NCBI RefSeq assembly: GCF_024662015.1
Contig: NZ_CP102480.1
Coordinates: 2,863,501-2,927,500, forward strand
Direction of reading: 5' to 3'
From: Nisaea acidiphila
GTDB taxonomy: Bacteria > Pseudomonadota > Alphaproteobacteria > Thalassobaculales > Thalassobaculaceae
Length of the DNA stretch: 64,000 nucleotides
The translations under genes were made by a program, and so were the position numbers. This document shows, piece by piece, positions 27,809 through 39,287 of this stretch; the first letter of the stretch is position 1, and each line of letters begins with the position of its first letter. The notes beneath the pieces are model-generated. The model had not been told where the DNA came from, did no database searches, and saw only the letters and a program-made list of their open reading frames with translations.

Positions 27809-30643
27809 CTAGGCGGTCGCGCGTTCACGTTCCAAGTAGGCCCGGATGATTCGCGCTGCGAGTACGCCATTGGTGGGTCCGCCGTGAGTTGCGTCGAGGA
27901 AATCCTCGGGATCGCCGCCGAACGGAGTGACGTCCCGCAAATCTATAACTGTGGCAGTGCCGGCGAAGAGCTCGTTTATAATTCCCGAAAGTCTGTTGAT
28001 CTCAAGGATGACGTCTCTGTTGGAACGAGTCTGTTTGAACAATTGCGGATGGTACGGAGGAATGACGAACAGGATCCTGCGGCATCTGCCGTTCACCTTG
28101 TTCCGGAACTGTTCGAACCTTACGCGGACGTGTTCGTCGCCGATCTTCCTGGAACCGCTCAGACGGTTGAAATACGCGGAGATCCCGGATTTCAACTCAT
28201 GCTCCGAATATTGATATTTGGCAATCTGTGCGCCGTTCCTGATGAAATGAGAATCCCCGTTCTGTTGCAGGACTTCTTTCATATCGTCATCTACTGCCCC
28301 GAACCTGATGAGGTTAAGGCGCCGTTGTCTGATATTTTCCTCGCGTCGTTTCAGAAAATCATAATCGATGGCGCCTAAATACTGGGAAAGATGCTTGCTG
28401 AGCTCCGGAACATCGGCCGCGGCGGCACAAGGGACATCCAGGAAGCCGGCGATGCGATCGATGTCCAGCCCGATAACGAGGGTATCGATCGGCTGTGTAA
28501 TCGTATCAAGAAAGAATCCGACCGCGGCGAAGTAGTCCGGAAGCGAAGCACCGCCAAGGTAAAAATTGAAAAACTTGTTGTCGCCGTGATCCAGGTCCTG
28601 TGCGCTTAAAACCTTGAAATTGCTTGAGGACAGAGTGAACGAACGGTAGATGTCTGGCGTCTTTTGAAGTAGTCGGACTTTATCTTTGGCCATTTCGGTG
28701 CCGTCCGAAACAACAAGACTTTCCGCAAAGTCTCCAGCCTCGATACGTTCGGCGAGTTGACGAATTGACGAGATGGACTCGAATTTGTCAAAGCCGACCT
28801 CAAGCGGCGACGGAACAGACTTTCCGATCCGTTCTTCGAGGAAGAGGATCAAGTCGACGATTGCCAGTGAATCGAGCAATCCCGAAGACAGCATCGATCC
28901 GCCTTCGATCTGTTCGTTTGTAATCTTTAGGCGATTTCTCAGAAATGCGGCGATCGCGGCGTCGAGAGGCAGCGAGGTATCTACGGTCACGTCGCCGTCA
29001 GTTTCCCTCATTTCGAAGAAGATCTTCCGCGCGCTTTTTCGCGAAATTTTTCCGGACGAGGATTTTTTCAATGCCATGTGCGGCAGTGTTTCGACGACCG
29101 CCGGGATAAAGTTGAAGCGGCTCAGGATTTTGTTCTTAACTCGCTTTACAAGATCGGCGATCTCGTCCGGGGCTGAGAGATGGGTTTCCAAGAGGATCAC
29201 GATGTCGGACGTTGCCGGATCGCTAAGAGAGACACCGATGGCGGCGCCCCTACCCGGGATGACGCCTTCCAGATCCCAGAGCGCTTCTTCGATCGTGACG
29301 GGATCGTAGTTCGCGCCGTAGGCGATGATCATATCGTCCTTACGCCCCGTCACGAATAGATGGCCGTCTCGGATGACGCCAAGGTCACCGGTGGCAAAGA
29401 AACCATCAACGAGGTCATCGCTCATTGAACGGCGCATTTTGTAATAGCCGGACATCAGCGACGGGGACCGGACCTGAATGCTGCCGAAGTGACCGTCTTC
29501 CAGGGCCTTGTCGTCATTTCCGACAACTCGGAACTCGGTGTCCGCGATCGGGACGCCGGAGCTGACAAAGACCGCGTCGCCGTCACTTACCGGCTCGCCG
29601 ATCGAGAAGGAACCCGGGTCCAGATGGGTTCTTTGTTGCGGGACATCGGGCCTAGTGGTGGTCATGGCGAAGGTCGTTTCGGCCATCGCGTAGCAGGAAT
29701 GGAGTTGCCTTTCGCTTATCCCGCAATTTGCGAAGGCATCGATGAAAGCCTGCTGGGCAGCATGAGTTACAGGCTCCGAGCAATTTGTGATCATGCGAAG
29801 GGACGACAGATCGAACGTCCCGTGCAATGCCGGCTTGTACCATCTCGCCATATACGAATAAGCGAAATTGGGGAGCCATATGTGTGTGGCTTTGCTTTCC
29901 TCAATCCTTCGCAGGAACCATTCAGGATGCGCAAGCCAGTCAAACGGTGACATGTGCGTTGTTGGAACAGCCGTTAGCAACGGTGTCCAGAAGCAGCAGA
30001 TCAGCCCCATATCGTGATACAGCGGCAGCCAGCTGCAGATGCTGCTGGCCTCATCCAACCCGATAGCGGCCGAGTACCTGGAAACCTGCTCCAGCAGTGC
30101 CGTTTCGGAGATTTCTACGCCTTTTTTAAGTCCGGTTGTTCCGGAGCTGTACTGAATGAGGATGGGGGCGTCACCGTGGCGTTCCTGGAAGCCTATCGGG
30201 GTCTTGCTGCCCGCGCTGACGACGGCTGACGCGCTGAGCGTGTTCAGGTTGAAGCGAGAGACGTAAGGATTTGTGCCTTCGTCGACGATTGTCAGCGACG
30301 GTTGCAGTTCGGCGACAAGTTTCGAGATCATCTCCGCATAATCTTCATGGGAGATCTTGGGGTTTGGAGGTGTCAACACGACCGGTACCCCCCCGGCGTG
30401 GATAACGCCGAGAATGGACAAGAACAGCGCGGTTTGGTGCGACATGCAGATCAGGACATGGTCACCGATCCCGATGCCTCGCTCCTTCATGACAGTCGCG
30501 GCGCGCGCGGCCCCGAGAGTGAACCCCCGGTAATCGAAGGGATGCGGAATGTTCTTGCTGTCGATGATATTGAAGAACGGTTGAGTGCCGCGCGCACCAA
30601 AATTGGCCTGGATCTGTGCCCGGACTGTTTCTTCGATTCTCAT
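27809..30643 (-). CDS. fusion of adenylating ligase, acyl carrier and SGNH-like domain
   Basis: 944 residues in three modules. Residues 1 to about 545 form an ANL/FAAL-type ligase: YSSGTTGLKKG (166-175), CYAMAET (317-323), TGD (418-420) and the C-terminal lysine K532 in SSSGKISRKS. Residues about 555-640 form an acyl carrier domain with Ser592 in LLDSLAIV as the phosphopantetheine site. Residues about 660-944 form an SGNH/DltD/AlgJ-like domain: a block-I-like Ser cluster at 672-674 (TLSSSNF), NFYLGGAS (697-700), LVIGLD, and the closing DATH (917-920), which fits the Asp-His pair. The order activates, carries and presumably transfers an acyl or aminoacyl group, like DltA, DltC and DltD in one chain. 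No MBOAT gene or signal peptide is seen. Substrate unknown. Confidence 0.85.
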   Translation of the reverse strand: MRIEETVRAQIQANFGARGTQPFFNIIDSKNIPHPFDYRGFTLGAARAATVMKERGIGIGDHVLICMSHQTALFLSILGVIHAGGVPVVLTPPNPKISHEDYAEMISKLVAELQPSLTIVDEGTNPYVSRFNLNTLSASAVVSAGSKTPIGFQERHGDAPILIQYSSGTTGLKKGVEISETALLEQVSRYSAAIGLDEASSICSWLPLYHDMGLICCFWTPLLTAVPTTHMSPFDWLAHPEWFLRRIEESKATHIWLPNFAYSYMARWYKPALHGTFDLSSLRMITNCSEPVTHAAQQAFIDAFANCGISERQLHSCYAMAETTFAMTTTRPDVPQQRTHLDPGSFSIGEPVSDGDAVFVSSGVPIADTEFRVVGNDDKALEDGHFGSIQVRSPSLMSGYYKMRRSMSDDLVDGFFATGDLGVIRDGHLFVTGRKDDMIIAYGANYDPVTIEEALWDLEGVIPGRGAAIGVSLSDPATSDIVILLETHLSAPDEIADLVKRVKNKILSRFNFIPAVVETLPHMALKKSSSGKISRKSARKIFFEMRETDGDVTVDTSLPLDAAIAAFLRNRLKITNEQIEGGSMLSSGLLDSLAIVDLILFLEERIGKSVPSPLEVGFDKFESISSIRQLAERIEAGDFAESLVVSDGTEMAKDKVRLLQKTPDIYRSFTLSSSNFKVLSAQDLDHGDNKFFNFYLGGASLPDYFAAVGFFLDTITQPIDTLVIGLDIDRIAGFLDVPCAAAADVPELSKHLSQYLGAIDYDFLKRREENIRQRRLNLIRFGAVDDDMKEVLQQNGDSHFIRNGAQIAKYQYSEHELKSGISAYFNRLSGSRKIGDEHVRVRFEQFRNKVNGRCRRILFVIPPYHPQLFKQTRSNRDVILEINRLSGIINELFAGTATVIDLRDVTPFGGDPEDFLDATHGGPTNGVLAARIIRAYLERERATA

Positions 30644-30688
30644 ACTATCAATTCGGCTATCGGAAGGGGAGGCCCGCTCCGGAAAGGG

Positions 30689-31708
30689 TCAGGCGATAAC
30701 CAACCGGTTCATGTATCCGATCTGATCGTCGGAATAGGCTCCCGGATAGCGCTTCTGCATTTCCTCAATGAAACCCGGAACTTCCACTGGAGTCACCGGG
30801 TCCTTGATCGTCGGAAGCATCGTGTAGAGCGCCTGGAACAAGAGCCGCTTCTTGCCGGAAGGGACCAATCCCTTGTGAATAGAGCCTGTATTTCCAAGCA
30901 ATGCGGATCCGGCTTTACCGGTCTTGGTCACGATCCGGTCAGATCCGAAGAGCTCTTCTATTTCGGCATCAGTCTTGCGCTGTTTCGCAAGTATCTCGTT
31001 GTAGTGCTTGAGCTTTTCTTGGTCGCCTTGCGCTTTTTCCGCAGCGAACCGGTAATTCTGTCCGTAGTCGCCGGTATTGCGGACATAAACATGAGGCCCG
31101 CTCTCGTCGTCTACGTCCGTCAAATAGATGAAGAGTTTGCAGAAGCGGTAGCAATGACGGTCAATATGGAACAATTGTGCATGCTCGGCTTCCTCGCGGC
31201 CTGGATAGGACCACCACATAGAAAGGCCCATCACTGTCGGCATAACCCCGAGATAGCGCGCCGCAACTCCGATCACGCGCGGGTGGTTCGCGAGATATAT
31301 CAGGTGCGGAGCGTGAACGATATCCTCACGCCTATAATTGGCGACGCTGACTTGCGGTGGCGCCTCCTCCGGGAGGAAGTCCGGCAGGGACTTGTCCCAA
31401 GCGTAATGGGTTTTCTTGTCCTTGAGGTAGTCGAAGACCTCGTCGCGGACGTCCTGCGGCGCCAGATTGCCGAGTTCGGCGTACCCGTCGCCCGACATTT
31501 CCTTACCAAGCCGATTCAACTGGTCTGCATCTTCTCCCGGCGGGTTCTGCAGCGTGAACCCCTGAATATCGTTAAGGGACTTCGCCACCATTCCAGCGAA
31601 AGCCGAGTAAGACGGAAGTCCGATATTGTATCGCATCCGAAGAAGGAACTGCTTGTACCACTCAGGATTGTCGTATGCGAATTTCGTGCTTGCGGGAGTC
31701 TGCATCAT
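30689..31708 (-). CDS. PhyH-family Fe(II)/2-oxoglutarate dioxygenase
   Basis: 339 residues and the first gene of the minus-strand operon. The iron triad is complete: H181 and D183 (LFHIDRH), with H278 in NTGSIHKG, and R288 following to bind 2-oxoglutarate. Length and order fit the phytanoyl-CoA dioxygenase superfamily, which hydroxylates carbon chains, often bound to CoA or a carrier. It lies 45 bases upstream of the ligase-carrier-SGNH fusion, so hydroxylation of a carrier-bound acyl group, or of the sugar product, is a reasonable inference. Confidence 0.85.
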   Translation of the reverse strand: MMQTPASTKFAYDNPEWYKQFLLRMRYNIGLPSYSAFAGMVAKSLNDIQGFTLQNPPGEDADQLNRLGKEMSGDGYAELGNLAPQDVRDEVFDYLKDKKTHYAWDKSLPDFLPEEAPPQVSVANYRREDIVHAPHLIYLANHPRVIGVAARYLGVMPTVMGLSMWWSYPGREEAEHAQLFHIDRHCYRFCKLFIYLTDVDDESGPHVYVRNTGDYGQNYRFAAEKAQGDQEKLKHYNEILAKQRKTDAEIEELFGSDRIVTKTGKAGSALLGNTGSIHKGLVPSGKKRLLFQALYTMLPTIKDPVTPVEVPGFIEEMQKRYPGAYSDDQIGYMNRLVIA

Positions 31709-32010
31709 GGAACCTAATCCGTTCTATTACGGTGCCAACCGGGATCTGACATCGTCGAAATTGCTGGTATCGAACCCCTACCTATCATGCAATCCTAAAG
31801 TGAGGCACGGCCAGATTAAATTCTTGGCGCTGTCCTGCGGGTTTTGACGATATCCCGCCCGTTTGCGGAGTGGGCACAGCCCGGTCCGCGCCGGCAATGC
31901 GCAGTCAGTCTGACGCTCAGCTAGGATGCTCTGCTATAGGCAGTGTTTCCTCAAGGATCTTTGAAACCCGGCGGGGCGGAGGTCAAGACGCGTTAGAAGA
32001 TCTCGGATGT
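31709..32010. other. 302-bp intergenic region upstream of the minus-strand operon
   Basis: This gap separates the start of the phyH operon (minus) from the end of the GT39-like gene (minus). It should contain the operon promoter. I see no convincing -35/-10 pair, no tRNA and no credible protein. A weak GCGGG/CCCGC hairpin (about 31843-31865) is present but has no T tract. Confidence 0.5.
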
Positions 32011-33483
32011 TCAGTCGCTTGGAATAGGGCCTGAAAGCAGGAAGAGATTTAGCTGCCTCAGTTGATCCGCTCCGACCTCCACCGTGATCGCAGGCAGTTT
32101 TTGAACTGTTGAGAACCTCTCTAGGATCGGAAACGGATCATCCCACTTCGCCACCAGGAGGACCGTGTCGCCGGGCTGCGGCTGATAGCGCTCGGCCAGC
32201 TCGTAGTGATGGTCTGGATGGCCGTCATAATCCCACATCAGCGGTCGCCGCTTGAGGTCCCGGAGCGCGTAGAGCAGTGAGGCCATGGTCTTGCGGTCCT
32301 CGGTCAGCCAGATCGCACCCGGATGCGCGGCAAGCACCGGGCGCAGCTGATCGGCGACCGCGTCCCAGGCGCGCAGGCGCCGGAGCGGGTCTTTCTTCAG
32401 TGGAACCTCGACGCCCGGCAGGTTCAGGAAGAAGAAGCCGAGCACGGCGGTGGCCAGCAGGTTGAGACCGATCCCGGCCGCGACGAGTTTCACCAGCTTT
32501 CGGCGCAGTAGCCAGCCGACGGTCAGGATTGTGGCGGAGACATAGGCGGTCGCCGCCCAGTTGGCGTTGGCCCGGCTGAGGAAGGATTGCACGGTGATGA
32601 TCGCCAGCACCGGCAGGCAGAAGGCGAGCAGCAGGCGTTCGGTGCCGCCCGCCGGATCGCGTCGCAGCACGGCGAGGCGCCAGAGCAGGGCGGCGAACAG
32701 GACCGGCCCGAAGACGCCCGCCTGACTGCCGACGAATTCGAGCATTTTGCCGATATGGAAGAGATCGCCCTTCAGGTTCGTGTTCTGGCCGACATGGGTG
32801 AAGGTCACCCAGCCGGACTCGATGTTCCAGAGCAGGTTCGGGGCGAAGACCGCCAGGGTCGCGACGAGCGCGACCAGCGCTTTCCGGCTCGTGAGCCAGG
32901 CACGGTGGGTGGGTGTCGCGAGGGTGACGAGGAGCAGGCCGAAAACAAAATAGGCCATGGCATATTTCGCGAGGAAACCGGCTCCGGCGGCGAGGCCGAG
33001 CAGCAGCGGCCAGCCGAGCGCATCGCTCTCGAGGCTGCGCACGAAGGCGAGCAGGGCGACAGCCCAGAGGAAGAGCAGCGGAACGTCTGTCGAGATCAGG
33101 AAACTCGAGAGCGAGGCCGCCGGCAGGGTGGCGAAGCTGAGGCCCGACCAGAACCCGGTGCGGCGGCTTCCGGTCAGGGACACGGCGATGCCGTAGATCG
33201 CGAGCGAGGTGCCGGCATGGAGCGGGGGCGAGGGCGCGCGGATGCAGGCGGTCCCGTCCCCGCAAATCGCCTCGGCGGCCGAGATCACGAAGGCGATCAG
33301 TGGCGGCTTGGTGTAGTAGCCCCAGGCCAGATCCCGGCTCCAGGACCAGTATTGTGCCTCGTCGCCATGCAGTCCGAGCGTGCTGAAGCCGAGCACGGCG
33401 AGACGGGCGGCGGTGAGGGCGGCAAGTGCGATCAGGAGCCATAGAAAATAGGGCTGTTCCCGGTCGGATGTGACGGTCTGCAT
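32011..33483 (-). CDS. ArnT/PMT-like GT39-GT83 glycosyltransferase
   Basis: 490 residues from ATG 33483; a TTG start at 33549 is less likely. The N-terminal membrane segment is followed by LHGDEAQYWSWSRDLAWGYYTKPPL, with the DE catalytic motif of the ArnT/PMT (GT39/GT83) family. Nine or more hydrophobic segments follow and a soluble C-terminal domain ends the chain. These inner-membrane enzymes take a sugar from a polyprenyl-phosphate carrier on the periplasmic side and add it to lipid A or another acceptor. It lies apart from the phyH operon by 302 bases, in the same orientation. Confidence 0.85.
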   Translation of the reverse strand: MQTVTSDREQPYFLWLLIALAALTAARLAVLGFSTLGLHGDEAQYWSWSRDLAWGYYTKPPLIAFVISAAEAICGDGTACIRAPSPPLHAGTSLAIYGIAVSLTGSRRTGFWSGLSFATLPAASLSSFLISTDVPLLFLWAVALLAFVRSLESDALGWPLLLGLAAGAGFLAKYAMAYFVFGLLLVTLATPTHRAWLTSRKALVALVATLAVFAPNLLWNIESGWVTFTHVGQNTNLKGDLFHIGKMLEFVGSQAGVFGPVLFAALLWRLAVLRRDPAGGTERLLLAFCLPVLAIITVQSFLSRANANWAATAYVSATILTVGWLLRRKLVKLVAAGIGLNLLATAVLGFFFLNLPGVEVPLKKDPLRRLRAWDAVADQLRPVLAAHPGAIWLTEDRKTMASLLYALRDLKRRPLMWDYDGHPDHHYELAERYQPQPGDTVLLVAKWDDPFPILERFSTVQKLPAITVEVGADQLRQLNLFLLSGPIPSD

Positions 33484-33595
33484 GCGCTGTGCGGCTTTCC
33501 GTTTTCTGCGGTAACGCTTCGCCTTAGCCGAGCGGGCTTCCGGAAACAATCGGAATCGCGGACTGCGGCGAATTCACTCTTGCGATCCGAGTTCC

Positions 33596-33624
33596 TTGCC
33601 GAAGTCACGGCGACCCGGTACGAC
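33596..33624 (+). promoter_or_regulatory. possible promoter of the mutA-mutB-meaB operon
   Basis: TTGCCG (33596-33601) and TACGAC (33619-33624) are separated by 17 bases, 36 bases before the mutA ATG. Match to consensus is moderate. Found by eye in the divergent gap. Confidence 0.35.
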
Positions 33625-33659
33625 AATTGCGACAGCGTGAGAAAGAGGTGGCCAAGGCA

Positions 33660-35560
33660 ATGTCGGTCCTGGACAACGAAACCTTGATGGCGCTCGCGGA
33701 GGAATTTCCCGAGACATCCCGAGACGCCTGGATGGCGGCCGTCGAGACGGCGCTGAAAGGCGCCCCCTTCGAGAAGGTGCTGACGCGCCAGACCTACGAG
33801 GGTCTGCGCCTGCAGCCGATCTATACCGCCGAGGACGCGCCGGATGGCCGTGCGGCGCCGGTCGTGGTTGGAACCCGGACGGAAACCGGCTGGGACGTGC
33901 GTCAGATGCAGGCGCATGGCGATCCGGCCGAGGTCGCGAAGGCGGTGAAACAGGACCTGGAGCGCGGCGCGACCTCCATACTGCTCCGGATCGACCGTCC
34001 CGGAGTGGACGGCGTCGTCGTCGGGTCAGTCGAGGATCTCGGCCGGGCACTCGACGGCGTCCACCTCAATATGGTGCCGGTCGCCCTCGATGCGGGCGCC
34101 TATGCGCCGCGCGCGGCGGCCCTGTTGGAAGAGCTTTGGTCCAAGCGCGGTAATGCCGCGGGCGAGGTATCCGGGAGTTTCCGGATCGATCCGCTCGGTG
34201 CGCTGGCCCGCGAAGGCTGGTTGCCGAACACGCTGGATGCCGCTCTTGCGGAGCTGGGCGAAACCGCCTCCCGCACCGCATCCGCGTATCCCAAAGTCCG
34301 CGCCGTCGGCGTCGACACGGCGCCCTATTACGAAGCTGGTGCGAACGAGGTCCAGGATCTCGCTTTCTCGATGGCGACAGCGATTGCCTATCTCCGTGCG
34401 ATGGAGACGGCAGGGCTCGATGTTGCCGCCGCTGCCCGGCAGATCGAATTCAGTTATGCGCTCGGCGTCGATGTCTTCCAGGGTATCGCCAAGCTACGCG
34501 CTGCGCGCAGGCTCTGGGCCCGGATCCTCGAGGCGTCCGGTGCCGATGCCGCCGCGGCGCCGATGCTGCAGCATGTGGTCACCGCAGAGCGGGCGATCGC
34601 CGGCCGCGATGTCTGGGTAAACATGCTGCGCGCCACGGTCTCGACCTTCGCCGCCGGTGTCGGCGGAGCCGACAGCCTCACGGTGCTGCCCTATGACAGC
34701 GCCTTTGGCCTGCCGGACGGGTTTGCGCGCCGGATTGCCCGCAACACGCAGATCATCCTGATGGAAGAGTCCGGCCTGCACCGGGTTGCCGACCCGGCGG
34801 GCGGGTCTTGGTATGTGGAGCGGCTGAGCGACGAGTACGCGTCCCGCGCCTGGGTGCTGCTGCAGCAGATCGAGCGCGACGGCGGCATGGCGGCGGCGTT
34901 GACTGCCGGCGCGGTTTCGAAGCTGGTGGCCGATGGCTGGGCCGAGCGGGAGCGCAATGTCGCCCGCCGCAAGGAGGAACTGACCGGCGTCAGCGCCTAT
35001 CCGAACCTGAAGGAAGAGACCGCGACCGGCCTGACGGTCGACCGGGAAGCGCTCCGGGCCAAACTCGGTGCCGGCGCTTGGCCGAACCGAGGCGATGCGG
35101 GAGCCAACTTGGAGCCGCTTGCCAGGCATCGGCTGGGCGAGGGATTCGAGGCGCTGCGAGATGCAAGCGATGCTTTCCTCGCGAAGACAGGCAAACGCCC
35201 GGCGATCTTCCAGTTGAATATCGGGACCCCGGCCGATTTCACGGCACGGGCGACCTTTGCGCAGAACTATTTCGCCGCCGGCGGGATCGAGAGCGCTCCG
35301 GCAGAGAGCGTCGATGAGTTCGCGGCGAGCGGCTGCCGTTTTGCCGTTCTCTGCTCCTCTGATAAAATCTATGGCGAAGAAGCAGCGGAAGCCGCCGGAA
35401 ACCTGAAACGGGCGGGCGCGGAACGGATCTTCCTCGCAGGCCGTCCGGGCGACAATGAAGCGGCTTGGCGGGATGCGGGCATAGACGGGTTCATCTATGT
35501 CGGTGACCAGACCCTGGCCACGCTTCGCGAGGTCGCCGCAGGATTGGGAGTGATCGAGCA

Positions 35561-35564
<4 letters not shown>
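33660..35564 (+). CDS. mutA: methylmalonyl-CoA mutase small (beta) subunit
   Basis: 634 residues from ATG 33660, preceded by AAGG; a TTG start 33 bases upstream is less likely. It resembles the large subunit over the TIM barrel ('[15 protein letters not shown]', then '[20 protein letters not shown]', PAGGSWYVE). The C-terminal B12-like domain lacks the DxHxxG lower-ligand motif, as expected of the non-catalytic small subunit. With MutB it makes the heterodimer that interconverts methylmalonyl-CoA and succinyl-CoA in propionate catabolism. It overlaps mutB as ATGA. Confidence 0.92.
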
Positions 35565-37714
<2,150 letters not shown>

Positions 37715-37739
37715 CCGTTCCTTCCTTCGCGTGGACCGC

Positions 37740-38762
37740 ATGACAATGGCTGAACCGGCTGCCGCGCCGAAGCGGCGCCAGATGAGCGTCGACGACTATG
37801 TCGAGGGTGTCCGGTCGAGCGACCGGGCGATCCTCGCGCGCGCCATCACCCTCATCGAAAGCCGCAATCCGGCACACCGTTCCCAGGCGCAGGAGGTGCT
37901 GAACGCTCTTCTGCCGTTCTCCGGCGAGGCGCGCCGGATTGGCATCACGGGCGTGCCCGGCGTCGGCAAGAGCACCTTCATCGAGGCGTTCGGCAAGATG
38001 CTGACCGGCGCCGGCCACAAGGTCGCGGTGCTGGCGGTGGACCCGTCGAGCAACCGGACAGGCGGCTCTATCCTCGGCGATAAGACGAGGATGCAGGAAC
38101 TTGGCCGCGATCCCGATGCCTATATCCGTCCCAGCCCTTCGGCGGGAACGCTTGGCGGTGTCGCAAGGGCGACGCGCGAGACCATGGTGATCTGCGAAGC
38201 GGCCGGTTTCGACCATGTCATCGTCGAGACGGTCGGCGTCGGCCAGTCCGAGACCGTGGTCGCCGAGATGGTGGATTTCTTCCTCGTCCTGATGCTGCCC
38301 GGTGCCGGGGACGAGTTGCAGGGGATCAAGAAGGGCGTGCTGGAGATCGCCGATATGATCGCGGTCAACAAGGCTGACGGCGAGATCAAGTCGCGCGCCC
38401 GACGGGCGGCCGCGGAATACCGCCGGGCGCTCGAGATCATGACCCCCGCGAGTCCGAACTGGCGTCCGCCCGTCTCGACCTGCAGCGCGCTGACGCGCGA
38501 TGGCCTTGCCGATATTCTTGCCGAGATCACCCGGCACCGGGAGATCCTGAGCGGAACGGGCGAGTTCCAGAAGAAACGCCAGGAACAGCAGGTGCGCTGG
38601 ATGTGGGCAATGGTGCGCGAACGACTGATGGCGCGTTTCGAGGAAGATGAAGCGGTCCGCAGACTGGTGACGCAGCTTGAAGACGAGGTCGCTGGAGCGA
38701 AACTGACCGCGAGCGCTGCCGCGGACCGGCTTCTGGCGGCCTTCGGCTTTGAGCGGGACTGA
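37740..38762 (+). CDS. meaB: MeaB GTPase, chaperone of methylmalonyl-CoA mutase
   Basis: About 340 residues; ATG 37740 and ATG 37746 are preferred to the GTG at 37731. Walker A is ITGVPGVGKSTFIEAFG, followed by LAVDPSSNRTGGSILGDKTRM, 'ETVGVGQSETVVAEM' (switch region) and NKADGE (NKxD). MeaB/ArgK proteins use GTP to gate cofactor loading and protect the mutase from inactivation. Placement directly after mutB fits that role. Confidence 0.92.
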   Translation: MTMAEPAAAPKRRQMSVDDYVEGVRSSDRAILARAITLIESRNPAHRSQAQEVLNALLPFSGEARRIGITGVPGVGKSTFIEAFGKMLTGAGHKVAVLAVDPSSNRTGGSILGDKTRMQELGRDPDAYIRPSPSAGTLGGVARATRETMVICEAAGFDHVIVETVGVGQSETVVAEMVDFFLVLMLPGAGDELQGIKKGVLEIADMIAVNKADGEIKSRARRAAAEYRRALEIMTPASPNWRPPVSTCSALTRDGLADILAEITRHREILSGTGEFQKKRQEQQVRWMWAMVRERLMARFEEDEAVRRLVTQLEDEVAGAKLTASAAADRLLAAFGFERD

Positions 38763-38827
38763 CCGGCGCATTGACAAGCGATCCGGTCCGCGCCAAGTCA
38801 GAGCCGTCACAGATCACGGGATGAAAC

Positions 38828-39277
38828 ATGGTTGCTGAGACCGACCTTGCGGCGCCGGAACGGTCCATAGCCGAGGAACAGGAAGAGCTGATCTCCGAGT
38901 TCGCCTTCTTCGACGACTGGATGGACCGTTATCAATACCTGATCGATCTCGGCCGCAAGCTGCCGGAGCTGCCCGAGGAGTTCAAGCGCGACGAGTTCAA
39001 GCTGAAGGGCTGCCAGAGCCAGGTCTGGCTGGTCGGTGAGCGGCATGGCGACCGGCTGCTGTTCCGGGCGATCAGCGATGCCGCGATCGTCTCAGGCCTG
39101 ATCGCCGTCATCTTGCGGATCTACAGCAACCGGACGGCGGAAGAGATTCTTGCCACCGAGCCGGATTTCATTCGCGACATCGGCCTGGAAGAGCATCTGA
39201 GCCCGACGCGAAAGAACGGCCTTGGCGCGATGCTGAACAAGATCAAGGCCGAGGCTCAAGCCGCCGCCGGCGGATGA
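38828..39277 (+). CDS. sufE: SufE-family cysteine desulfurase activator
   Basis: 149 residues. The catalytic Cys62 lies in LKGCQSQVWLVG, the SufE signature, preceded by the family helix 'DDWMDRYQYLIDLGRKLPELP'. SufE accepts persulfide from the SufS desulfurase and passes it to the SufBCD scaffold. Ten bases separate it from the IscU-like scaffold gene. No suf cluster is visible in the window. Confidence 0.9.
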   Translation: MVAETDLAAPERSIAEEQEELISEFAFFDDWMDRYQYLIDLGRKLPELPEEFKRDEFKLKGCQSQVWLVGERHGDRLLFRAISDAAIVSGLIAVILRIYSNRTAEEILATEPDFIRDIGLEEHLSPTRKNGLGAMLNKIKAEAQAAAGG

Positions 39278-39287
39278 GGGATCGTTC

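Noticed and set aside
31843..31865. GCGGG/CCCGC hairpin upstream of the phyH operon as terminator
   Set aside because: Only a five-base stem with a long loop and no T tract; not distinguishable from chance in GC-rich DNA.
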